64,000 nucleotides of DNA from NCBI RefSeq assembly GCF_001522545.3, contig NC_031797.1, forward strand, positions 2,667,836 through 2,731,835, given 5' to 3'. The notes beneath the pieces are model-generated. The model was given only the letters and a program-made list of their open reading frames with translations, searched no databases and was not told where the DNA came from. Position numbers and translations under genes: made by a program. Source of the stretch: Parus major. Taxonomy: Eukaryota > Chordata > Aves > Passeriformes > Paridae. Below, piece by piece: positions 34,701 through 46,700 of this stretch (its first letter is position 1; each line of letters begins with the position of its first letter).

Positions 34701-37700
34701 GTGGTCTTGCCTTTCTCTTCAGGGACCCCTGGCTGGCTGGGGCAGGGGGGCAGGGGGTGTTGAGACATCTGAGAAAGTCAGTTACCCTACAATTTGCAAT
34801 CAAATCAGCATCAAATTATGAGTTACTCATTATTTTCTCCTTCAAAAAGCCCTCAAATTTCCTGGGTAATTCCTGTGGTTTCTTCATCACATCATTTCTG
34901 AATCAAAATCATTTTTCTTTACCCTTCCCTGTGGGAAAAGTCCCCAGAAACAATGAACACTCCATCCCTGTGCTTTACAGGTCTTCTGTTGTCTGACAGG
35001 GCTCACTAACAGAACCTTTTGGAAGTCCTGCCTTCATGTGGGATTTTCAGCTTTCCTTTTTGGAATTTGGAAGGGAAAAAAAAGCCAGTCTTCCTGGCTA
35101 TGCAGCACAGGTTAAAACTGTGACACCATAGAGACTTAAGCTATAAAGGCAAATATAAATACACACACCTATGGGTTTGGAATCTTTTCTGAATGCCCAG
35201 AACGGCAATAGTAAAAGGGAGTGAAATCACTGATAACATTTTTTTTCACAGTGAATCTTGCTTTGTACAGCCTGGTTCTGAAGATCACACGTAGGAAAAT
35301 GATCCAGCCTGTTCCCTTTGGATGCCTCTGCAGCAGCTGGGGACCTCTGAAAGGCTCTTGTGCTGCTGACCTCTCCCTGTCTGCATCCTGGAGCCCAACC
35401 CACGCTCCGGGATCCTCTCCATTCCGTCAGCTTCCAGAGATGTTCTCCCACAGAATCCAGGCTGACTCATGGCTCCCCAGCAGGGCTGGAATGCTGCAAA
35501 CCCTTTCACCTGATCTGCTATCAAACCCTTTCACCTGAGCTGTGATCCTAAAGCCATCCATCCCAAACCCGTGGGCATCCTCGGGTCATTCAGCTCCTTC
35601 AGCTCCCCAGCAGGGATTCCTGCAGCCCTGGAAGCTCTCCCCTCCCCTCCTGCTGTTTTCCCCTTCACTTTCTCTACAGCTCCTGATTTTCACCCTCTGA
35701 TTGGCAATTTCCCGTGCTGTCCAGCAAGCAGGAAAATTCACTGTGATCTCTGACTGTCGAGTTCCCATGGAAACGAGCTCCGAGCCCTGTCAGGCAGCAG
35801 GAGGGGCCAGCACAGAGCACGCTGCTGCTGAAGGGACCACGGGAACAAGGCTGTGGCCAAGAGACAGCACACAAACACTGGACACAGCTCCTACAAAGCC
35901 ACAGAATTCAGGTCATCTGGCCAGCAGCAGGCAGCAGCAGGGAGAGAGGGAAGCGCGGTCCTGGCTGTGGATGGGATGCAGGAAATCTTGGGATGCAGAG
36001 AGAGATTCCTTGTCCATGCCCCATCACTGCAGCCCAGTGCTCCATCGAGCACACAAACTCCTCTGCCCCTCTGCTCCTCACACTCCAGGCTCCCAGCAGG
36101 GAAAAGCTGCCCATATCTGGCCCAGAGTCACAGGTCCCACTCTGAACTAATGCTGGAAGCAACTTCTTCAGAGTGAATTTCTTCTGAAGGGTGCAGGAAC
36201 ACTGAGCATCCAGATATCCCCACAAAGCCCCTGCAGGGCTTGGCCAAAACTGCCCCTTTGGCAGAAAAATGAGCATCTCTCAGACCAAGAGACAAATTCT
36301 GATGCTCTAACTTCATGTTCTTAATTCAGGGTGCTTCACTTGAGGAATGTCAGTCCCTGGTGAGTATAAAAGAGGTTCCCTTCAAGGATAATGCAGAGCA
36401 GTGATGTATGCAGCTATTTCCTTGATAAATTCCTAATCCATACACTTCTGCCCTGCCCCAAATCTTTCTTTCACCTTCTGCCAGTGTGGGGCTACTGCTA
36501 TAGGGATATTGCTCTTCCCATATCTGCAAAGTTGTTCAGCCAGCTCTCTGACAAGTGGAGCATCACACCAGAAACATTTCAGAGGAGTAACCTGTCTCAG
36601 ACAAACACAGGGTGCTGTCTTGATGCTGCTCCTGCCTCAGGAAAAAATCCAGTTTGTCATGGATCCTGTGGGAGCTGCTTGTTCTTGTGCTCTGCAAGGA
36701 GCCTGGAGGGAGATGCACAGGCTGCAGGAGACAGGTGTTCAGACTCCAGAGATTTCTGTTCTTGTCCATGGGAAGCAGAGTTGATGTTCTGACATTTGCA
36801 ACCATTAGGGAATGTGGCACTTTTCATAAACTTAAGAGATTTCAGAGTCCAGTGCCTTGGCCAAAAGCTTGTTTCCAAATCAGCACCCTGGTTTTTAACC
36901 TGCTGACTGGTTCCAGCTCGATTTGACAGAGGCAACAAAGATGTCACATCCCAACATCTAATATCAGGTGGGTGTGTATAGAAGAGCCTCCAGTAGTGCC
37001 CCACCAGCAAAAGAGAGATGCAGAGATGGCCTCAGCCCTGATTAGACACCAGAGACTTGAGTTGCACTCACCAGACACACAAACTTTTTTATTTTTTAAC
37101 TCAATGTGGTAGGATTGAGCACCTAATGGTTGAATCCAGAGGCAATGTGAGGTGTCAGTGAGAAACCAGCCCTCCCCACACCACCCACTGCAGGCATCCC
37201 TAAAGGATCTCTCATCCATTCATAACATCATTTTCAACAGTGAGAATGAAACACCCTGAAGATTCTGGTCTATTTTTATTGTCCATAGCACAGGTAAGGA
37301 CCTTAAATTCAACCCTAAACCAAGGGGCTGAAGTAAAATGCCCAGACTTCAGTAAAAATTAGGTGTACTACCCCTCAAGTAAATAACCAAAAGTCACCTA
37401 TCTCATTTTTTTTAAAAAAAGGAGTATCACACAACCATAAATACATATAAAATATTATAAAATATATCTCATGTTCTTGACAGTGCAATAACTGACAGTC
37501 ACTACAAACTGTTTGGAAATGTAAAACAAAAGCCTTCCAAATCTAAATAAAGCATGCAGGACATGCTTTCCCACAGCAGATGTGGTTGTCCCACAGCACA
37601 AACAGCAGCACACAAACCCTCCCCTGGCCTCTACTAAACTGTTTTCAGGGGCAGCACCAACAGCACAGGGCATGGAGAGGCAGATGTAGGAATGGAGAGA

Positions 37701-40700
37701 AAGGAAAAGAAACGGATCAGTAAGGCAAGAAAAAGAAGTAAAATGAGTTAATGGATTTGGAAAGGGCTGAAGTTGCAAACCTTCTCCACCTGGAGGAGGC
37801 ATTTGAGCTGCTGAGAACTCCCCATTAAATTAGCAGATTCTCTTGTTCCCAACCTTCCAGCTCTGAACTTCTCAGTATATGCTGCTCTGGCCAAGCTGGT
37901 CCCCTGCAGGCTGACAGCACCTTCATCTCAGGATCCTTTCCCTTCAGACATTATTTCCCCATCATGTGATCTTTTCTGCAACAGCATTTTGGCTTTGACA
38001 GCATGCTGGGGGCTGCTGCAGGACTGAGAGTGGCAGGGCTGACACAGCTCAGCAGTGATGGGGAGACAGTGGAGGGAGCTGCAGACAGGAGAATCAGCTG
38101 CAGACCAGTGAGCTGAACATGCTAAAAAGCCAATGCTGCTGCAGGGATCTGGCTCTTATTGGGCTGATCAGGTGTAGGAATGATGGAACCTCTTCCTAAA
38201 GGCTTCAGGAGCCCCAGTGCCACACAGGTCTGCTTCAGTAGTGTCCTGGGGCAGACACTGCCAGGCTGATGGGACCCTCAAATAGCTGGGAAAGAGAGTG
38301 GAGAGGGCAGGCACATCATCACCCTTAGGACCTGCTGTGCTGTCAGCTGCCTGCTGTGTCCTGCTGTGTCCCTACACTGCCCTCCTGCCCCCACATCTCT
38401 GCCACACACAGACTCCTCATGCAGAGGAAGGCAGAGTCAGGACCCTGTGTCTCATTTCCTGGCTCCCCTCACAAGCACAGGGCCACCAAAGGAGGAACAA
38501 GGAGAGATGACAACTACCTCCACGGCTCTCGCTGTCCGCAGGTTTCACCTGGATCGGGCGCGCCATCTGTAAGGGAAGAGAAATGCAGAGGTTATTGCTT
38601 GGCCCTCTGCCCAGCACACACTGCTAAAGCACTGTCAACAGGGCAGAAGGGAAACCAAGACATTGTGATGGCAAACAGTACCCTTGAAGAAGGCATCGTT
38701 TTTTTCCAAAAGGAGCCTGGCGCTTTTCCCTGCTCAGCTCTCCTGGAAATGCCCACCATGCATAAACCTCTGTCTCCTCAGCTGCTGCAAGTGGCACAGA
38801 AAGGACTCTGAGGAAGCAGCTCATCACCATGTGACTGGAGCCTGAACATTGGTCAGGGTGGCCTGAGGTGAGACCGTGCCTGGAAGCTCTTCCTGTGTCT
38901 GCCCTGACTCAGTGCAGGCATGGCCACGTCACCTAATTGAGCCACTAACTGTCCTTGCAGCAGGGAAGAGACACTGCTCTGAACTTGGCTAGAAGCAGCA
39001 CAGCAAGCAGGCCTGTCGTGTTTCCCCTTCCCCAGCCCTCATGCAGACAGCTCTGTGCACAAGAGCAGCTCTTGAGAAGGGCAGTGCTGTTCTCCAGCAA
39101 CATCTCTCATCTCTGCCCCTCAAGGGCAATGCTCAGGTTGAAAGTGGCAAAATTCCTCTTGCTTGGGTGTGGAGAAGAGGGTTTTCCTTCTCTTGCCACT
39201 ATTGTCATCAGCAATAATCAAACCACAATCAAACCTGAAGGGTGGCCTAGTTCACATGGTACAGGGACTCTCCAGGTAAGGCAGAAGTAGTAATTCCTGC
39301 ATTAAGGAACCCACAGTTTTAACTGCCTGGTTTGCAAAGTGGGGCAAAACTCATGTGCTGGCAGGTCTGTGTGTCCTGTGCTGCCCAGAGAGGCAGCTGA
39401 CAAGCTGTAGCCTCCTTTCCCAGCTAGCAGGATCCAACTGCACCAGAATATCCTCCAAGGAATGGTGCACAGGGCAGATTTCCACATTCACAACACATCT
39501 CACTCCATGTCTCTCAGCATCGTTCACAGAGGCTGACAGTGACCTGAATCAGTGACATTCATAATAAAAAACCATCAGAATATTGCAGTGAAGGCCTGCA
39601 CATGAGCTGCAGATCCAGGCACAGTTTGCCCCCTCTCTTAGGAAACCCCTGAGGAAAAACAACAACAAAACAGAAAATGAAATCAAGCCACAGAAGTCAT
39701 CACCTGAAATGTGTTTAGAAGCCAGCATACAATATATGTGGAGGGCTGTCAGTCTCCAAGTGGTGGCTAAGCCAGACTGGCCAGAAACAGAGGCAGAGAC
39801 CACATTCCCAACAGCTGGAGAAAATTCATGAGGTGGCTTTGCAGCTCACAGGACAGAGATGCCAAGCAGGAGGTGACAGGCTGGCATGGCATGGCACACA
39901 GCCTGGCAGCTGGGGGCTGTGAAGCTGGCTTCCCCTGACTGATGGCTCTCAGGCAGGATGAACAGAGGCTGGGAGCAGGCCCACGCAATTCCTGCCTCAA
40001 GGATTGATCATGGAGCTGCTGATAATGGCCCCAGGGATGGGCTGGCAGCTCCCCAAAGGAAGGCCAAGCTGCTGCCGTGCTGCACCTTGACAGACAACAA
40101 CCCCAAGACCTGCTGAATCATTTAGGGAAGAGGGAGAGGCTGCAGGTCCTTTTCCCATTCTTGATCAGCTGCAGGGATTTGCAGAGCTCTCGATATCCTG
40201 CTGCTGCTGCCATATGGCCCCAGCACTTGCAGCACTGGAACTCGCCAGCCTCCAGGCTGCTGCTCCCCCCAGGAGCCACCAAGGGCCCAGCACCTCTTTC
40301 CTGAGCTGAGTGGGATGTGGGGCAGGGATTCAGGACTCTGAGGTCAGAAATTGTTCCACAAAGCCTCCAATTTCCTTGCTGAGAGGCTGCTGTCAGTGCT
40401 CACGGTCCCTGGCACCCTGCCTGTGTGAGCTGAGGCTGGCAGAGCTGTGGGAGCAGGCTGAGTGGGAGAGGGCAGGCAGCCCAGATGTGTGCTCAGAAGA
40501 GGGCTCCATGCAGAGCCAGGAGAGGCAGCTGGCCACGTCACATCCCACTGCTCCCCCAGCACCGAGGAATAGTTTTGTTTCTACCCAGGATGCAAAACCA
40601 GGGCTAAACTAATTGAACTGATGGGGAGGCAGGCAGAGGGACAGACTCGGATCTCAGCTTCTGTGAGGAAGCCAAAGCCCTAAAGCCATGTGGGGGTAGG

Positions 40701-43700
40701 AGGGGCAGCAGGGATGCTGTGGAAATGCAGCGCACACACATCCAGCACCACCCTCCCAGGGATGCAGGGGCTGAGGGAAGGATGGGGGAGACGAGGGGGA
40801 GGTTAAGTACCTGAGGCCATCTCCCTGTCCCCTCCCCCAACAGGGCTGTCACTCCAGCTCCCAGCACCTAGGATAAAGGAGGTGTTGTCATGGAAACGGT
40901 TATTCACCACATGGAACCTGACATTTGCAGTTGCCATGGAAACCAGCTCTTGGGGGCATTCCCTCTGCTTTGCACAAAAGAGACATTTTGATATGATCTC
41001 TGGGGAAGGGGCCCCCTCTACCCATCTGTCCATCCCTATCCTTTCCCCCATCCCAGGGACGTGACCCCAAGGGTGGTGACCCCACCGAAGCTGCCCTGGG
41101 CAAGCGCATCCCAAGGGCCACTGACCCAGTGAGGTGAGGTGGCCACAGCACTCTGTCCTGGCAGGAGAGGCGGCACTGCCGGTGCAGCAATGTGGGTCAG
41201 CACCGGTGCAAACACAGAGGCAGCTCCTGGCTGGGGCTACAAGAAGAAGCAGGGCTGCCCTGCACCCCCCAGCTACAGCCACAGCTCCTCTCTTGCCCAC
41301 CTGAAACAGCAGCTGGGGTGGGCACAGGAAGACTTTCCCTCTGCCCATGTCAGACCAAGCCCTGGGTCAAGGGCTGGCAATTCCAGAGGCTTTGCCAGCT
41401 CCAGTGACTTTGAGAGACACCCACCAACCTGAGGTCGGGTCTCTGGGCTGGTCTTCGTCTGTTCTGGAAGATGGGTAAAGAGAAGAAAACAAGATACAAG
41501 AAATTTGTCCAGATGCTGAAGCTTGGAGAAGAGCAGCAGGATTGTCTGCCAGCTTCTTCTTGAAACAGGAGATCTCCCAGCTGAGGCAGCCATGGTTTTC
41601 CTTGCACTGAGGTGGACACCCAGAGGCTTCCATGAAGTAGGACACCACCACCACTTTAGTCCTAATGTTGCCACCACAATTAACAAATTATCAAAGGCCT
41701 ATCAAGCAGAGGGAGCCCATAGCAGCTTTAATTCAATCACGGTCTTGAGAACTGTCCCTGGGAGATCCTAAACTTTGTTCACAGGTCTCAAAGAGCTCTG
41801 TCCCCTACAGGAACACACAGTAGAGGGAGGTCAAGTTTTACCTCGGCCATTTGAGGGAGAAAGAGAGGAACAGGGCAGCAGAGAGGATGCACTTCTGGCT
41901 TACATAGTAAACTCTGGAAGTACAAATTCTCCTGGCCTCCAGTCATCACCTGAGGCTGCACACCTGAATAAGAAAACCGTATTTATATATGTATATATAC
42001 CCAGCTGGGCCCAGAATCCCAGAATACAGGGCAGGCAGATGGGGCTGAGGCTATCCTGACCTCAGGAGCATTGCACAGCAGCCACATCCTGTGCAGCCTT
42101 CTGAGAACAGCGAGGAGACACCCACAGGGAGGGTCACTGCAGCCCCGAGGAGCCCAGGGACTTCCAGGGAACAGGCAAAGCTGAGAGGAATTGCTGAAAG
42201 TGTCTGGATTACATCCCACCCCAATCCCAGGATCTGGGCAGCACAGAGAAGCAGGGAACCCTGCTCTGCTTGGGCTTCCCCGCTGCTTTGAGGAAATGTT
42301 CCCCACCTTTGTAGCACTCTTGAGGTCAAGGCTCTTAGGAAACATCCTGGCACTCCTGAAGTCAGAGGAAGCTTCGCTATTGGTTTCACCAAGGCCAAAA
42401 TGCACCACTTCTCTCAATAAACCCCAGATAAAGACTTCTGGAGGTGAACTGGCTCCCCGTGTTTAATCAGTGCCCAGCATGAGCTGTCAGTCAGCTCAGC
42501 AATCTGGGAACCCTGTTCTTCAAGGAGAAGACTCCCAGATCCCCCTTCTTCAGCTTTCAAACTGCAAGAGCTGGATAGAGGGAAAAAGCCCCCTGGGAAA
42601 GCAGGGCAAGCCTCTCTATTAATTACAAGTAAGTGATGTAAAATAGCCCCTTAGGTGCAATGCAGGGGAACCTCACAGTGTTAAGAAGGTCAGAAGCACA
42701 GTGTATGAAACACACAATGCAGGCTGGCTCCTCTGGGATGTCAGGAACCAAAAGGCATCCAAGGCCATTGGCAGAATTAGGTCCTGGGCTCTTCACTTTA
42801 CAAATTGTGGGCTTGTCCTCCTCTGGCCAGTTAAAAATGCCCTGCCTGAATGATCATAATCACTTCTAACTGGGCAGAGCACATAAATCTAAATACTAAT
42901 TTGTTCATTTGGATTCCATTTCTGATTGGGAATCCAAGCAGGGCTGGATTGGTGCCAGTCTCAGTGCTCAAGTATCCTACTTGCATCTTCCCTCTGACAT
43001 CTCAGTGTGCCTTAGCCCTGTCCAGGAGAACCATCCTTCCCTGAGAAAAGAGGGGTTGTCTCATACAGAAACACAAGCAACATTAGTACCAGGTTCTGGC
43101 ACAGCCCTACAGGCTGCTTAGGAATTCACCTCATTCAATCCCACTATGGAGGAGACAAGGATAATTATGAGCAGTGTGTTCCAGGTGGAGGAATCGAGGC
43201 ATGTGGTGATGAAAATCATGCAGAAAGTCTGTGGCAGAAGCAGGATGTGAATCCCAGAGTACAAACCACACAGCTTCTGCCTGTGGCTCAGCTACATCTT
43301 TTTGCATAAGCAAGGAAGATTGTTGGACAACTGATGGAAATGAAAACCCAAAAACTCATCTAGAAAGTTCATCAAGACCACAAGAGATCATTCTGGCCTC
43401 CAGACAGCCATGGGCCTGAGGACCCAGGCACAGCTGGGTGCTCAGACCCACAGTCCTGTGTTAGCTGCAGCATCTTTCTTCAGCATCTTGCTTCAGAGAC
43501 TTGCCCAAGATTGTCACATCTGTCATTCCCACTGAAGTAGAAAGTGTTTAGCAGGCCTAAGGAATGCTTAGGGCTTAAGGCCTGCAAAAAGCTTTACAAG
43601 ATGCTGTGAGATGGGTCACCAAGTTATCCTGAGCAAGTGTAAAAAAGCTGCACAGGAAAAAGCTGGGAGCACACACTCAGCTGGCTTTGATGTTCCCACT

Positions 43701-46700
43701 GGAAAGGACACCCAGCACCCTGTGCTTTTCCCTGTGCCCACTGGTGCACCACTGGTCCAGTGAGCACGTTCAGGTGCTTCTCTGTGCACAAGCTGCAGCC
43801 TCCCCAGGAAACCAGGGAAGGGCAGAGCCTGGGGCAGCACTGTCTGAGCTGATGACACAAAAGCTCTGCAGAGCCTGGCTGTGCTGGCAGGTTCACAGGC
43901 TGCCACTGGGCTGCTGCAGCCATGGCTGGGGAATGACAGTGGCCAGGAAAAGACATCTCTGCTGATGCAACAGAGGGGACCAGGCACAAGGACCCTCTGC
44001 CTGCACACAGAGAGGCTGTGCCAGTTCCCTTGGCAACCACCAACACTGACAATCTGAGCAGAGCAAAACCTCCAGCGGTACTGACGCACCCACGGGAAAA
44101 TCCACCCAAAACGGGCCCAAGCCCCAGCACCATCAAATGAATCCCCTGAGCCAGTTCTGGGCCGATATGAAATAAGTTTTTTCCCTTTAGGGGTGCTGGC
44201 AGACTAGAAAAGAGGCCCCAGGTGACTGCAGGCTGCCCCTGGAGACAGTCAAATCTCCTTTGGAGAAGGCCCTCAGTGATCTGGGGTAGTCAGCACTGCT
44301 TTGAGTAGGGTTTGAGCAGAAGCCCCAGAGGTCTCTTCCACCATAAATTATCCTATGATCCCATCTATATCCATATTCACAAACACTTGTGTGCAGGCAC
44401 ACACCCCAGATGACCCCACGGAGGTGGGAATGAGGAGCCCCACTCAGGAGGATGGTGCCTTTGCAAAGACCAAGGTCTGTGTAGGCTGGTGTGCAGGTAC
44501 AGGTGAGCCCACAAACACAGCTCAGTGAGATCACCAGGGAAGACCCAGCTCTGGGAGGCAAAAGTCAAAGGTTTGTCCTGCAAGGAGATGCCAGGGCCTG
44601 TCTGTTCAAAGGGCAGCAATTTCTCTGGAGAAAGGAAAACCCCTTGTGCACAAGACAGAGCCTGAATGTGTCCACCTGGTCAGCACATGGGAACGGGTGC
44701 TGATCTTTGACTTCACTGTTCTTCCAATTCCACAGGGAACAGGAGGCACTGTCTGCCTTGGCAGCTTGCTCTTCAATGTAGGCATTTCACTGGGCAGCTG
44801 CTTTGTCTCACTGAGACTTCTCAGCCCCTCAAGCCAAACCCTCAACAGCACAAGCATTTTCAATTCCCTCTGCACTGAACAGGCACTTCTGCTGCTTCTT
44901 GCCCAGGGGCTGCTTTAGCCCAGCACCTTCATGGCCTGGTGCTGCCATTTCCACGAGATAGCCTTGGCATGCTCTCTGTATTTCTAACTGATAATGCTGC
45001 GTGGCTCTCAGGAACTTGCTGGTATTGTCTATCAAACCTGCAGGATGGACATGGGAAAAACTTCACCCTGCCCTAATCAAGGGCTCAAGCTGCAAACATT
45101 AACAAGTGAGGCCCAGCTTCAAAACTCAGCCAAACATTTAGACCACTTGAAACTTTCAGAAATACTGGTCCAAGCTGCCTTTACATCAGCATTGCACAAA
45201 TGAGAGGGGAGGGAAGAATGAGATGCCCTCTCCACCAAAGTCCCTTCAGTCACCTGTGCTCCCTCCTACCTCTTCAGGCTGTGGATCCTGGCAGATGGCC
45301 CAGGTGAGCCCTTGCTCCTGGCAGCACAGACACACAGCAGAGGACATCCCTACCCACAGGGATGTCCTCTGCTCGAGCTGTGCTGGGTCTCTGCACTAAT
45401 GCTGGTGCCCAACCACCTGAATTAGTGCTGCAGCTTCTCAACCCCTGGTGCATTCCCAGAGCCTCTGTCTGCTCTCATGCTGCTGCTCTCTGTAATTTTC
45501 CATTCCTGTGTCCCTGCATCCATGAGTTCTCCCTATGATGTAGCCACATTTCAGTACCCTCATCACTGCTCCTAAACTGCCCGTATTCCCAGCTTGGATC
45601 AATACCAATTTCTGCCACTTACTTGCCTACCTTTCAGCAGGCCTTTCTTTGTTCTGCATAGAAATAAAACTGTAACTGTACCTTGCCAAAAGAATTACTT
45701 TTTTAAACCTCCCCCCCTCCACTTCCTCCCTCTATTCTTCTTCCTCTTCTTCTTCAGGAGCAATTTTATGTAATTTGCAACTGTCTGGCTGCAAATGAAA
45801 AGAGACATAAAGCGTTTCTGCGAAATATTGAAAAGCTGGATGCTTTTCCCTCAAATTTCACTTAGCAAGAGGCTTTAACTTGCTGTGTGATCACTGTGTG
45901 TCATTAATAACCTCTCCAATTCCTTTCAGAACTCAGCAAAGTGAAGGCACAATCACGAATCAAAGGCATGGGTTATTGAGATATAATATCATTTCACTGA
46001 GGCAGGGAGGAGTGGGGAGAAGGTGAAACACAGCACTGCTGGGCTGGCTGGCACCTGAAAAGGACACTGGATTTAGGAAAAAAGCCTTCAAGGCCTGATT
46101 TGAACAATTCACCAGCTCAGGGGGCAGCACAGGTGTGTTAGATAATACAATATGCAGGTGTACAGGTGAGACTGGTTGAGTCACCATCAGATGTATGGAT
46201 GTGGCACTTAAGGACATGGTTTAGTGCACTTGGCAGTGCTGGGTTAATAGTTGGATTCAGTGATCTCAGAGGTCTTTCCCAAGCTGATGATTCTATGACA
46301 GTCTTGTTGCTTTACAGCCTGAGCACACTGGCCCATATAAAATAATGTAAAAGCCAAAATTCTGTCTACCTCAGAAAAAGATACTGAGCCTTACTGTCAA
46401 AAAATAAATTTTTTAGAGTTTAAATTCCATTTAGTTACCATACATCCAACAGCACCCAATCCAGAAACAAAAGAGAATTTTCACCTCACACAAGAACTTG
46501 CCCCAAATGCCACAAGAATAAATACACACCACAGTGATTCCTACTGACTTATGTAGAAAACCTAAAATATAACTATATATAAAAGCTTAGGTAAGATACA
46601 CTACACTCATGGCCCTGCAGGTGGGCTGACATTGCTGACATCAGACCTGGAGGACCTCAGCAACACCTCTGTGGGCCCAGACTGACCCAGTGACAGCCTG

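Larger units (their letters stand above)
31619..38517 (-). other. CELF5: CELF5 intron 3
   Basis: About 6.9 kb including a 495-bp gap. Holds an AAGGG pentanucleotide array (32,904-33,495), an X-box-like site (35,761-35,774) and an AT-rich stretch at 37,380-37,480. No extra coding exon is recognisable. Confidence 0.65.

Noticed and set aside
43616..44136. Overlapping minus-strand frames of 157 and 170 codons in CELF5 intron 2
   Set aside because: Two competing frames over the same GC-rich stretch, Cys/Ser/Pro-rich, no domain; the intron position argues against a gene.
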